64,000 nucleotides of DNA. It comes from Egaibacter danicus (GTDB taxonomy: Bacteria > Pseudomonadota > Gammaproteobacteria > Burkholderiales > Burkholderiaceae_C). Under the pieces are notes generated by a model that made no database searches, was not told the origin of the DNA, and saw nothing but the letters and a program-made list of their open reading frames with translations. Where the stretch lies: the NCBI GenBank assembly GCA_016707075.1, contig JADJII010000011.1, positions 96,404 to 160,403 of the forward strand. Direction: 5' to 3'. The number at the start of each line of letters is the position of its first letter. The first letter of the stretch is position 1. The position numbers and the translations under genes are program-made. Positions 34,790-43,441 of the stretch are shown here, one piece after another.

Positions 34790-35380
34790 TTAACTGGCGA
34801 GGCGTTCTGTCGCGAACAGGACCTGATCAATGACGGCCTGTACGGCCTGTGCGTCCTTGTCGTGCAGCAACTGGCCCTGGGCGTCGAAGGCCTGGCCTGC
34901 GGCACTCAAGGCATGCTGTTTGGGAGCCACCCAGCACTGAAGATTGAGCATTAACGGGGTCAAGTGGCTAAGTGAGCGCAAACCTCCTCGTGCTCCAGGG
35001 GATGCGCTCAGCAAGCCCACGACCTTGTCGGCAAACGGTTTGGTGCCACTGGACCAGACCGGGTGTCCCTTGACAGGGCTGGAGGCCCAGTCGATGGTGT
35101 TCTTCAAAAGCGCGGTGTAAGAGCCGTTGTACTCGGGCGAGCAGATGATCCAGCCGGGGTGGGCGAACATCAGTTCCTTGAGGCGCAACACATCTGCCGG
35201 GGTGCCAGTGGCTTCCAGATCGGCGTTGTACATCGGGATGTCAAAGTTGCCCAGCTCGATGTGGGAGACCTCGGCACCCTTGTTTCGGGCCAGGCTGGCG
35301 GCTACGTTGGCCAGTTTGCGGTTGAAGGAGTTCTGGCGGGTGCTGCCAGCGAAGATGAGGATTTTGGTGGGGGCTTTCAT
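34790..35380 (-). CDS. NADPH-dependent FMN reductase family protein
   Basis: This 196-residue flavodoxin-fold protein has the N-terminal FMN phosphate loop ILIFAGSTRQNSFNRKLA, the YNADLEATGTPADVLRLKE region, and the flavin-binding SPEYNGSYTALLKNTIDWAS motif typical of azoreductase/chromate-reductase-like NAD(P)H:FMN or quinone reductases. No signal peptide. Divergent from mnmG. A chromate operon lies about 18 kb away, but nothing links them directly. Confidence 0.9.
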   Translation of the reverse strand: MKAPTKILIFAGSTRQNSFNRKLANVAASLARNKGAEVSHIELGNFDIPMYNADLEATGTPADVLRLKELMFAHPGWIICSPEYNGSYTALLKNTIDWASSPVKGHPVWSSGTKPFADKVVGLLSASPGARGGLRSLSHLTPLMLNLQCWVAPKQHALSAAGQAFDAQGQLLHDKDAQAVQAVIDQVLFATERLAS

Positions 35381-35499
35381 GCCGGATATTGTCGCCTGAG
35401 CCCTATGGCAGGGTGGGCATCCCGCTCAAATCCCCGTGATTTGGCGGCTGCCGATAAAATGCAGGTCCGCGCGCCCTCATGGTGTGCGCATCCCCTAAT

Positions 35500-37465
35500 A
35501 TGCTTTATCCCCAGGAATTCGACGTGATCGTGGTCGGCGGCGGCCACGCCGGAACCGAAGCCGCGCTCGCGGCCGCCCGCATGGGCTGCAAAACGCTGCT
35601 GCTCTCCCACAACATTGAAACGTTGGGGCAGATGAGCTGCAACCCGTCCATCGGCGGCATTGGCAAGGGCCATCTGGTGCGCGAGGTAGACGCGATGGGC
35701 GGCGCCATGGCGTTGGCAACCGATGAGTCGGGCATCCAGTTCCGTATTCTGAACGGCAGCAAGGGCCCTGCCGTGCGGGCAACCCGCGCGCAGGCGGACC
35801 GGGTTCTCTATAAAGCCGCCATCCGGCACCGGCTGGAAAACCAGCCCAATTTGTGGCTTTTTCAGCAGGCGGTGGACGACCTGATGGTGGAGGGCGACCG
35901 GGTGGTGGGCGCCGTGACCCAGGTGGGCGTGAAGTTTCGCAGCCGCACCGTGGTGCTGACGGCGGGCACGTTTCTGGACGGCAAGATCCATGTGGGCCTG
36001 AACAATTACTCGGCGGGCCGGGCGGGCGACCCACCTGCGGTGAGCCTGTCGGCGCGGCTGAAAGAACTGAAGCTGCCGCAGGGTCGGCTCAAAACCGGCA
36101 CGCCACCGCGCATCGATGGCCGGACGATTGACTTCTCGAAATGTACCGAGCAGCCCGGCGATGGAATGCCCGGCGGCACGGCTGGCAGCATTCCGGTGTT
36201 CAGTTTCATGGGCCGGACCGACATGCACCCGGCGCAGATGCCGTGCTGGATCACCCACACCAACGAGCGCACGCACGACATCATCCGCACCGGGTTTGAC
36301 CGCAGCCCGATGTTCACCGGCAAGATCGAGGGCGTGGGCCCGCGCTATTGCCCGAGCGTGGAAGACAAGATCAACCGGTTTGCCGACAAGGAAAGTCACC
36401 AGATTTTTCTGGAGCCCGAGGGCCTGACCACGCACGAGTATTACCCCAACGGCATCTCGACCAGCCTGCCGTTTGACATTCAGTATGCGCTGGTGCGCTC
36501 GATGGCCGGGCTGGAAAACGCCCACATCCTGCGCCCTGGCTACGCCATTGAATACGACTACTTTGACCCGACCGGCCTGAAAAGCAACTTTGAAACGCGG
36601 GCCATTGGCGGGCTGTTTTTTGCCGGGCAGATCAACGGCACCACCGGCTACGAAGAGGCGGCGGCGCAAGGCCTGTTTGCCGGGGTGAATGCGGCGCTGC
36701 AGGCGGGAGCCAAAACAACCTGGCAGTCGGATACCTGGGTGCCCGCGCCGCGACGAGGCCTATCTGGGCGTGCTGGTGGACGACCTGATCACCAAGGGTG
36801 TGACCGAGCCGTACCGCATGTTTACCAGCCGGGCCGAATACCGGCTGCAGCTGCGCGAAGACAACGCCGACATGCGCCTGACCGAAGTAGGGCGGCAATT
36901 GGGTCTGGTAGATGACGCCCGGTGGGACGCTTTCAGCCGCAAACGGGACGCTGTTTCACGTGAAACAGAGCGCCTGCGGTCGATCTGGGTGAGCCCCAAA
37001 AACCTGGATGCGGCGGAAGCCGAGCGGGTTCTGGGCAAAGCCATTGACCATGAATACAGCCTGGCTGAGCTGCTGCGCCGGCCGGATGTGAGCTACGCGG
37101 GGCTGATGTCGCTGGACGGCGGGCGGTATGCGTCGGCTGATTTGGCGGCAGATACTGCCGTCACTGAGGTGGCGACGGTGGTGGAGCAGGTGGAGATTGC
37201 CGCTAAATACTCTGGCTACATCGACCGCCAGCGTGGCGAGATCGAGCGCGCCGCCCATTATGAAAACCTGAAACTGCCCGCCGACCTGGATTACATGCAG
37301 GTCACGGCGCTGTCGATTGAGGCCCGCCAAAAGCTGGCCCGCCACCGGCCCGAGACCCTGGGGCTGGCGTCGCGCATCTCCGGCATCACCCCGGCCAGCA
37401 TCTCGTTGCTGATGGTCCACCTCAAAAAAGGTGGCCTGCGCGGCTTCGGAACGCTGAGTTCATGA
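35500..37465 (+). CDS. mnmG: tRNA uridine-5-carboxymethylaminomethyl modification enzyme MnmG (GidA), with an apparent frameshift
   Basis: About 654 residues across two frames. FAD-binding GGGHAGTEAALAAARMG (about 9-25), NPSIGGIGKGHLVREVDAMGG and TGTPPRIDGRTIDFS are intact. The first frame runs past position 36715, the second begins RRDEAYLGVLVDDLITKGVTEPYRM near 36745, and one extra G in CCCGCGCCGCG explains the shift. With MnmE the enzyme modifies wobble U34 of several tRNAs. The ATG at 35500 gives the family start MLYPQEFDVIVVGGG. It overlaps rsmG by 4 bases and contains a perfect parS site in its 3' half. The gene is so conserved that a base error is more likely than true loss. Confidence 0.9.
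36952..36967. promoter_or_regulatory. parS: parS centromere site inside mnmG
   Basis: TGTTTCACGTGAAACA is the perfect 16-base chromosomal parS palindrome bound by ParB. In frame it encodes the end of DAVSRETE in MnmG. parB itself is 3.6 kb downstream. Confidence 0.9.
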
Positions 37466-38175
37466 GTTCCGGGCGGCCGCTGCCTGTGCCCGAATCTGCC
37501 CGCCAGACTCTGGAGCGGGTGGCGCCGTCGATGGGTGTGCCGCTGACTGCCGCCCAGATCGACGCGTTGCTGGCCTATCTGGAACTGATCCAGAAATGGA
37601 ACAAGGTCTATAACCTGACCGCAGTGCGCGACCCGGCCGAGATGCTGACGCACCACCTGCTGGACAGCCTGGCGGTGGTGGCGCCCTTGCGGTTGCGGCT
37701 GGCCGGGGCGACCCCTCCAGGCACGGAAACCCCCGAAGTGAAGCCCCGCGAAACCCGCCTGCTCGATGTGGGCTCGGGTGCCGGGTTGCCTGGAATCGTC
37801 ATCGCCATCTGCTGCCCGGAGATCTGGGTGGATTGCGTGGACACGGTTGCCAAAAAGGCCGCTTTCATCCAGCAGGTGGCGGTCACCCTCAAGTTGCCGA
37901 ACTTGCGCGGCCTGCACGCGCGGGTGGAAAACCTGACCGAACCCTACGACGTCATCAGCTCCCGCGCCTTTGCGTCACTGGTCGATTTCACCAACTGGTC
38001 TGAAAAGGCGTTGGCGGAGCAGGGTGTCTGGATGGCCATGAAGGGCAAACACCCCGCCGACGAACTGGCCGTTCTGCCGCCGGGCGTGGAAGTGTTTCAC
38101 GTGGAACAACTGGTTGTGCCGGGGCTGGATGCGGAGCGGTGCATTGTCTGGATGCGTCGGCGGGCTGGCGTTTAG
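37462..38175 (+). CDS. rsmG: 16S rRNA (guanine527-N7)-methyltransferase RsmG (GidB)
   Basis: This 237-residue methyltransferase carries LELIQKWNKVYNLTAVRDPAEMLTHHLLDSLAVV and the SAM-binding LLDVGSGAGLPGIVIAI (about 93-109), then ISSRAFASLVDF. It methylates G527 of 16S rRNA. A Pro/Glu-rich insertion (about 80-92) is typical of Burkholderiales versions. Its ATG overlaps the mnmG stop. A near-perfect parS lies in the last 90 bases. Confidence 0.95.
   Translation: MSSGRPLPVPESARQTLERVAPSMGVPLTAAQIDALLAYLELIQKWNKVYNLTAVRDPAEMLTHHLLDSLAVVAPLRLRLAGATPPGTETPEVKPRETRLLDVGSGAGLPGIVIAICCPEIWVDCVDTVAKKAAFIQQVAVTLKLPNLRGLHARVENLTEPYDVISSRAFASLVDFTNWSEKALAEQGVWMAMKGKHPADELAVLPPGVEVFHVEQLVVPGLDAERCIVWMRRRAGV
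38093..38108. promoter_or_regulatory. parS: parS-like site inside rsmG
   Basis: TGTTTCACGTGGAACA differs from the parS consensus at one base (A to G in the right arm). It lies 1.1 kb from the site in mnmG and encodes VFHVEQ near the RsmG C terminus. Confidence 0.75.
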
Positions 38176-38275
38176 GCCTCCGTTGAACTTCCCGGGTTGC
38201 CTGGCTTTATGGGGAGATCAGGCGAGGCTGGCGGTACGCAGCTCACAAACAGCCGGATGAGCCGCAAGCAGAGTG

Positions 38276-38351
38276 CCTGGGGCGAATGCCATAGCGAAGT
38301 CAAGGAGGAGCCCGAAGGGCGGGGGACATGAGCGGCGGCATTCGCCCCAGG
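38276..38351. repeat. 15-base perfect inverted repeat with a 46-base loop
   Basis: CCTGGGGCGAATGCC (38276-38290) and GGCATTCGCCCCAGG (38337-38351) are exact complements. The loop includes AAGGAGGAGCCCGAAGGGCGGGG-like purine-rich sequence. It occupies the rsmG-lysE gap; there is no T-run, so a simple terminator is unlikely. Confidence 0.7.
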
Positions 38352-38459
38352 TGCGCTGCGGGTTATAACCAAAGCATCTCCCAAAGGCCTCCATATTGCC
38401 CTGCCAAAACGTAACGTAAACTCACCCCCTACCTCCAGACAAACCAGAAAGAAATCCCC

Positions 38460-39074
38460 ATGTTTGGCATCGTCGACTACGGCGCATTTGTCGTCGCATT
38501 CATCATCCTGCTGTTCATCCCCGGCCCGGGCAATCTGGCCATCATCACGTCCACCACCAAGGGCGGGTTGAAGGGCGGGCTGGCGGCGACATTGGGGCTG
38601 ATGGCGGGTGACCAGGTGCTGATGTGGCTGGCGGTGGCCGGTGTGGCGGCGGTGTTGGCGGCCTACCCGACTGCCTTTCATGCGGTGCAATGGCTGGGCG
38701 CGGCTTATCTGGCGTGGCTGGGTTTTCAGATGCTGGTCGCCAAGCCCGGCGCGGCGCCGATCATCAACATCAAGCCACACCATTATTTCCAGCAGGCGCT
38801 GACCATCACGGTGCTGAACCCCAAGGCCATTGTTTTCTACATGGCATTTTTCCCGCTGTTTATTGATCCGCTCCAGCATCTGGGCATGGTGACTTTCGGG
38901 GTGATGGCGCTCACTGTCGCGGTGCTGGCCTTTATCTATTGTTTTGCGGTAGTGTTGTTGACCCACTTTCTGGCTGAGCGCTTGCGCGCGAACCCGGTGA
39001 TATCCAGCACGCTGCAAAAACTGGCCGGAATCTTCCTGATCGGCTTTGGCGTCAAACTGGCGCTGTCGCGCTGA
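38460..39074 (+). CDS. LysE/RhtB family amino-acid exporter
   Basis: This 204-residue membrane protein has six helices and the LysE signature: FIPGPGNLAIITSTTKGGLKGGLAATLG (P-G-P motif, about 20-48), then AYLAWLGFQML and LNPKAIVFYMAFFPLF. The family exports amino acids or homoserine lactone-like compounds. It is between rsmG and parA on the same strand, but a 15-base inverted repeat separates it from rsmG. It is not a usual member of the rsmG-par block, so it is likely an insertion into that order. Confidence 0.85.
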   Translation: MFGIVDYGAFVVAFIILLFIPGPGNLAIITSTTKGGLKGGLAATLGLMAGDQVLMWLAVAGVAAVLAAYPTAFHAVQWLGAAYLAWLGFQMLVAKPGAAPIINIKPHHYFQQALTITVLNPKAIVFYMAFFPLFIDPLQHLGMVTFGVMALTVAVLAFIYCFAVVLLTHFLAERLRANPVISSTLQKLAGIFLIGFGVKLALSR

Positions 39075-39090
39075 ACCCGGTAACCATCCA

Positions 39091-39876
39091 GTGGCAAAAA
39101 TATTCTGTGTCGCCAACCAAAAGGGCGGGGTTGGCAAAACCACCACGACGGTGAATCTGGCGGCGGGCCTGGCGAAAGTCGGCCAGCGCGTTCTGATGAT
39201 TGACCTGGACCCACAGGGCAATGCCACCATGGGCTCCGGCGTGGACAAGCGCACGCTGGAGATGACCATTTACGACGTGTTGCTGGAATCCGCTACGGTG
39301 GCCGAAGCCCGCGTCAAAAGCGCCAAACTGGTGGAGGCGGGCTGCTCGTACGACGTGCTGGGTGCCAGCCGCGAACTGGCTGGGGCTGAGGTTGAACTGG
39401 TGGGTCTGGAGCGCCGGGAGAAACGGCTGAAGACCGCGCTCGTTGCCGTGGAAAAAGACTACGACTTCATCCTGATCGATTGCCCGCCGAGCCTGTCGAT
39501 GCTCACACTCAATGGCCTGTGCTGCGCCCACGGTGTGATCGTGCCCATGCAGTGCGAATATTTCGCACTGGAAGGCCTGACCGATCTGGTCAACACCATC
39601 AAGCAGGTGCATGCCAACCTGAACAAGGACCTGGCCATCATCGGTTTGCTGCGGGTCATGTTTGACCCCCGCATCACGCTGCAGCAGCAGGTCAGTGAAC
39701 AGCTCAAGGCCCACTTTGGCGACAAGGTGTTCAACACGGTGATTCCCCGCAATGTGCGTCTGGCCGAAGCGCCCAGCTACGGCTTGCCGGGTGTGGTGTT
39801 TGACCCGTCGTCCCGCGGTGCGCAGGCATTTGTGACGTTTGCGTACGAAATGGTGGAACGCATCGACAAGATGTAG
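39091..39876 (+). CDS. parA: chromosome-partitioning ATPase ParA (Soj)
   Basis: This 261-residue deviant Walker ATPase has KGGVGKTTTTVNLAAGLA (about 10-27) with the signature Lys, LMIDLDPQGNATMG (about 40), FILIDCPPSLSMLTLNGL (about 123) and IPRNVRLAEAPSYG. The GTG at 39091 gives the family start MAKIFCVANQKGG; an upstream in-frame ATG lies within the lysE-like gene and would add 15 unrelated residues. Works with ParB and the parS sites upstream to segregate the chromosome origin region. A palindromic repeat and a small hydrolase gene separate it from parB. Confidence 0.95.
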   Translation: MAKIFCVANQKGGVGKTTTTVNLAAGLAKVGQRVLMIDLDPQGNATMGSGVDKRTLEMTIYDVLLESATVAEARVKSAKLVEAGCSYDVLGASRELAGAEVELVGLERREKRLKTALVAVEKDYDFILIDCPPSLSMLTLNGLCCAHGVIVPMQCEYFALEGLTDLVNTIKQVHANLNKDLAIIGLLRVMFDPRITLQQQVSEQLKAHFGDKVFNTVIPRNVRLAEAPSYGLPGVVFDPSSRGAQAFVTFAYEMVERIDKM

Positions 39877-39929
39877 CTGGCACGGTCGATTATCAGGCGC
39901 CCAATCAGGTAAAAAAGCACTATTTCAAG

Positions 39930-39990
39930 CATCAAAATGACCTCCAGCCCTCGCCCAATATGCGCAAGCAGCTATAAAAATAATAGCAAA
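39930..39990 (+). repeat. palindromic intergenic repeat, copy R5
   Basis: AAAATGACCTCCAGCC, then CCAATATGCGCAAGCAGCTATAAAAATAATAGCAAATG. The final ATG of this copy is the start codon of the hydrolase gene at 39990. Confidence 0.8.
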
Positions 39991-40532
39991 TGAATTCTTC
40001 CAACGTTTTACTGTTACCCGGCTGGCAAAATTCCGGCCCGCGCCATTGGCAAAGTCTGTGGGAGCGTGAACATGGTTACACGCGGGTGGACCAGCACGAC
40101 TGGATGCGCCCGCGCCGCGGCGACTGGATCGCGCGGCTGGAGGAGGTGCTGCTGGCGCAGACCGGGCCCGCCGTGCTGGTGGCCCACAGCCTGGGCTGTC
40201 TGCTGGTAGCCGCGTGGGCCGCGCATTCCAGCAATACCCACCTGGTCAAATGCGCATTCCTGGTCGCGCCGGGCGATGCCGAGCGCGAGGAAATGCGTCC
40301 TGTGCTGCCCAGCTGGTCGCCTATTCCCATGCAACGGCTGCCTTTCAGCAGCGTGCTGCTGGGCAGCCAGTCCGACCCGTATTGCACGTTTGAGCGTGCG
40401 CGCACACTGGCCAGCGCCTGGGGTTCTTCATTTGTGGACTGCGGAAGGGTGGGTCATATCAACGCCGACTCGGGTCTGGATTTGTGGCCGCAGGGGCATG
40501 CCATGCTGCAGCAGTTGCAGCAAAACCCCTGA
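39990..40532 (+). CDS. RBBP9/YdeN family alpha/beta hydrolase
   Basis: This 180-residue serine hydrolase has VLLLPGWQNSGPRHWQSLWE (about 6-25), nucleophile elbow VAHSLGCLLVAAWA (about 62-75, Ser in H-S-L-G), Asp in GSQSDPYC and His in GRVGHINADSG, a complete triad. The family is YdeN/RBBP9-like; substrates are unknown. The gene lies between parA and parB, and a repeat copy provides its start codon and upstream region, with no obvious Shine-Dalgarno sequence, so translation may be weak. Confidence 0.85.
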   Translation: MNSSNVLLLPGWQNSGPRHWQSLWEREHGYTRVDQHDWMRPRRGDWIARLEEVLLAQTGPAVLVAHSLGCLLVAAWAAHSSNTHLVKCAFLVAPGDAEREEMRPVLPSWSPIPMQRLPFSSVLLGSQSDPYCTFERARTLASAWGSSFVDCGRVGHINADSGLDLWPQGHAMLQQLQQNP

Positions 40533-40559
40533 AAAAAAGAGAAAGAGGACGACAACACC

Positions 40560-41489
40560 ATGGTTACCAAAAAACCCAAGGGCCTGGGCCGCGGACTGGA
40601 GGCTCTGCTCGGCCCCACGGTTGATGACAGCGCTGCCAGTACGTCTGCCAATAACCCGGGTTTGCCAGCCTCCCTGTTATTGGGCGACATGGTGCCCGGC
40701 CAGTATCAGCCCCGCACGCGCATGGATGAAGGTGCGCTGTACGAGCTGGCCGAGTCCATCAAGGCCCAAGGCATCATGCAGCCGATTCTGGTTCGTCGCC
40801 TGACTGCGGGCGCGAACGTCGGCAAATATGAAATCATTGCGGGTGAACGGCGCTTCCGGGCCGCCCGCCTGGCGGGGCTGGACAGCGTGCCGGTGCTGGT
40901 GCGCGACGTGCCGGACGAAGCCGCCGCCGCCATGGCGCTGATTGAAAACATCCAGCGCGAAGACCTGAACCCGCTGGAAGAAGCCCAGGGCCTGCAGCGT
41001 TTGATCAAGGAGTTTGGGCTCACTCACGAACTGGCCGCGCAGGCTGTCGGGCGCTCCCGCAGTGCCGCCAGCAACCTGCTGCGCCTGCTCAATCTGGCGG
41101 AGCCGGTGCAGACCATGCTGATGGCGGGCGACCTGGACATGGGCCATGCCCGTGCCCTGCTGGCACTGGACCGTGCCACCCAGATCACGGCCGCCAGCCA
41201 GATCACGGCGCGCAAGATGTCGGTGCGCGAGGCCGAGGGGCTGGTTAAAAAGCTCAGCGCCGAATTCACGCTGACCTCGACCAAACCAAAAAAAGAAAAG
41301 TCGCGCGACCTCAAACGCGTGGAAGAAGAGCTGTCGGATCTGCTGATGGCGCAGGTGGAGGTGCGGGTCAAGAAACGCGTCAAGCGTGCGGGTCGCATGG
41401 AAGAGATGGGCGAGCTGAGCATCCAGTTTGGTTCGCTCGACGAGCTCAACGGCTTGATCGACAAGCTCTCCAGCGGCGCCACACGCTGA
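40560..41489 (+). CDS. parB: chromosome-partitioning protein ParB (Spo0J)
   Basis: This 309-residue protein starts MVTKKPKGLGRGLEALLGP, the ParA-interacting N terminus. The CTP-binding/ParB-Srx region covers about 40-150: IKAQGIMQPILVRRL, GERRFRAARLAGLDSVPVLVRDV, AAMALIENIQREDLNPLEEAQGLQ. The helix-turn-helix is LTHELAAQAVGRSRSAASNLLRLL. The C-terminal part is a Lys-rich dimerisation region ending DELNGLIDKLSSGATR. It binds the TGTTTCAC palindromes in mnmG and rsmG. It is followed 16 bases later by the methyltransferase gene. Confidence 0.95.
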   Translation: MVTKKPKGLGRGLEALLGPTVDDSAASTSANNPGLPASLLLGDMVPGQYQPRTRMDEGALYELAESIKAQGIMQPILVRRLTAGANVGKYEIIAGERRFRAARLAGLDSVPVLVRDVPDEAAAAMALIENIQREDLNPLEEAQGLQRLIKEFGLTHELAAQAVGRSRSAASNLLRLLNLAEPVQTMLMAGDLDMGHARALLALDRATQITAASQITARKMSVREAEGLVKKLSAEFTLTSTKPKKEKSRDLKRVEEELSDLLMAQVEVRVKKRVKRAGRMEEMGELSIQFGSLDELNGLIDKLSSGATR

Positions 41490-41505
41490 GCCACGACGCC
41501 GGCCC

Positions 41506-42246
41506 ATGGCTGCCGCCCGACTGTCCAGCCGACTGATCTGGCCGCTGCCGGCGCTGCTGGCCTGGGGTTGTGCCTGGGTTGTCTTTCTGCTGTTGCAGCG
41601 CACGGATTTGCCCAGCCTGGCGGCCCTGCTGCTGGCCTGCCTGTTGGGCGTGGGGTTCAGCGTGCTGGGTGGTACCACGATGCGTCGCGTCATCATCGGC
41701 GCGGGATTTCCGCTGTCGCTCGCGGCGTCTGGCATGGCGCATATACCCGCCTGGAGCTGGCTGCTGCCGCTGGGGGTGTTGCTGCTGATTTATCCGCTGA
41801 ATGCCTGGCGAGATGCGCCGGTATTTCCGACGCCCCGCAACGCGCTGCGGGACCTGGCGAAACAGGCACCACTGCGGGACAACACGCTGGTTCTGGACGC
41901 CGGCTGCGGTCTGGGCGACGGGCTCAAAGCCTTGCGGCTGAGCTACCCCACTGCGCAACTTCACGGACTGGAATGGAGCTGGCCATTGCGGGCGGCTTGC
42001 GCCCTGCGTTGCCCGTGGGCGCGGGTGCGTCAGGGTGACATCTGGCGTGCCGACTGGAGCCCTTACGACATGGTGTACCTGTTCCAGCGGCCGGAGAGCA
42101 TGGCGCGTGCGGCGGCAAAGGCCAGGGCCGACATGCGCAGCGGCGCCTGGCTGGTCAGCCTGGAGTTCGAAGTCAAAAGCATGACGCCCAAAGCCCGGCT
42201 CCAGTCGCCGGACGGACGGCCGGTATGGGTGTACCAAATGGCCTGA
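41506..42246 (+). CDS. membrane-anchored class I SAM-dependent methyltransferase-like protein
   Basis: This 246-residue protein has three or four hydrophobic helices in residues 10-105, followed by a Rossmann methyltransferase domain with motif I NTLVLDAGCGLGDGLKALRLSYP (about 125-147), then LHGLEWSWPLRAACALR, GDIWRADWSPYDMVYLFQRPESM and a C-terminal strand pair. The same layout, directly after parB, is seen in related betaproteobacteria as far as I recall, so it is probably an ancestral neighbour. Substrate unknown. Confidence 0.75.
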   Translation: MAAARLSSRLIWPLPALLAWGCAWVVFLLLQRTDLPSLAALLLACLLGVGFSVLGGTTMRRVIIGAGFPLSLAASGMAHIPAWSWLLPLGVLLLIYPLNAWRDAPVFPTPRNALRDLAKQAPLRDNTLVLDAGCGLGDGLKALRLSYPTAQLHGLEWSWPLRAACALRCPWARVRQGDIWRADWSPYDMVYLFQRPESMARAAAKARADMRSGAWLVSLEFEVKSMTPKARLQSPDGRPVWVYQMA

Positions 42247-42291
42247 CAGCGCCAGAAAACCCGGTAACATGCCGTTCAAACAACGTGCGCC

Positions 42292-43383
42292 ATGAACGAA
42301 CAACAACACGCCCGGGGACGAACGATCCTGATCGTTGATGACATTGCGTCCAGCCGGGCATCCCTGTCTCTGTTGCTGCGTGATGACTACCACGTCGAGC
42401 TGGCCGAAGACGGTGCCAAAGCAATCACGGTGTCTGCGTCGGCCCATCCGCCAGACCTGATTTTGATGAGTGCCAACATGCCCGTACTGGACGGGTATGA
42501 GGTCTGTCGTCGTCTGAAGGCCAATCCGCTGACGCAGGGCATTCCGGTGGTTTTTTTGCTGGCGGCCCATGATCTGGAGCGCGAAGCGCGCTGTTTTGAA
42601 ATGGGCGGTTCTGACTACATCATTCAGCCGTTTGTGCCCGTAACGGTGCGTGCCCGGGTCCGGACGCAGCTGGCGCTGAAAGCCAGCGCCACGGCCGAGG
42701 CGGTCACCATTTTTGCGCTGACGTCGCTTGCGGAAACGCGGGACTCCGACACCGGCAACCATATCCTGCGCACGCAAAATTATGTGAAGTGTCTGGCACA
42801 GCGCCTTCAGGCCAACCCCAAGTTTGCTGCGGTGCTGACCCATCAATACATTGCCACGCTGTTCAGGTCAGTGCCGCTGTACGACATGGGCTCCATCGGC
42901 ATTCCGGACCGCATCCTGCTCAAGCCGGGGGGCCTGACCACGGCCGAGTTTGACATCATGAAAACCCACACCACGCTGGGACGGGACGCTATCGACAACG
43001 CGGAGAAAACACTGGGCTCGGGTGCTGCGTTTCTCTCCGTTGCCAAGGAGATGGTGTATTCCCATCAGGAAAAGTGGGACGGCAGCGGCTACCCGCAAGG
43101 CCTGGCAGGTGAGCAGATTCCGGTTTCAGCCAGACTGATGGCCATTGCCGATGTTTATGACGCGCTCATCAGCCCGCGGGTCTACAAGGAGGGTTTGCCC
43201 CACGACAAGGCCGTGCAGGTCATCTTCCAGTCCCGGGCCAGCCACTTTGACCCCGACATGGTTGACGCTTTCATTGAAATCCAGGACGATTTCCAGGCGG
43301 TGGCGCAGCGCTATGCCGACACCGATGTGGATTTGCAGAAAAAGATCGAATATTTGGCAAATGCCATTGCTGAAAATCCCTGA
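42292..43383 (+). CDS. response-regulator-like protein with degenerate receiver and HD-GYP domains
   Basis: Protein of 363 residues. The receiver (about 10-125) has ILIVDD but the phospho-acceptor position reads LILMSANMPVLDG, with Ser where Asp is expected. The HD-GYP domain (about 150-345) keeps LAETRDSDTGNHILRTQNYV, FDIMKTHTTLGRDAI and WDGSGYP. The metal-binding HD pair in the usual HDIGKVGIPD has become YDMGSIGIPD, and the HHE before GYP is SHQE. So both phosphotransfer and cyclic di-GMP hydrolysis appear lost, while the overall fold is well kept. It may act as a non-catalytic binding or scaffold protein. Stand-alone gene. Confidence 0.8.
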   Translation: MNEQQHARGRTILIVDDIASSRASLSLLLRDDYHVELAEDGAKAITVSASAHPPDLILMSANMPVLDGYEVCRRLKANPLTQGIPVVFLLAAHDLEREARCFEMGGSDYIIQPFVPVTVRARVRTQLALKASATAEAVTIFALTSLAETRDSDTGNHILRTQNYVKCLAQRLQANPKFAAVLTHQYIATLFRSVPLYDMGSIGIPDRILLKPGGLTTAEFDIMKTHTTLGRDAIDNAEKTLGSGAAFLSVAKEMVYSHQEKWDGSGYPQGLAGEQIPVSARLMAIADVYDALISPRVYKEGLPHDKAVQVIFQSRASHFDPDMVDAFIEIQDDFQAVAQRYADTDVDLQKKIEYLANAIAENP

Positions 43384-43441
43384 GAATTCGGGTTCAGGCC
43401 AAGGCACTACTTACTAACCAACAATACCTTGAGGAACAGTC

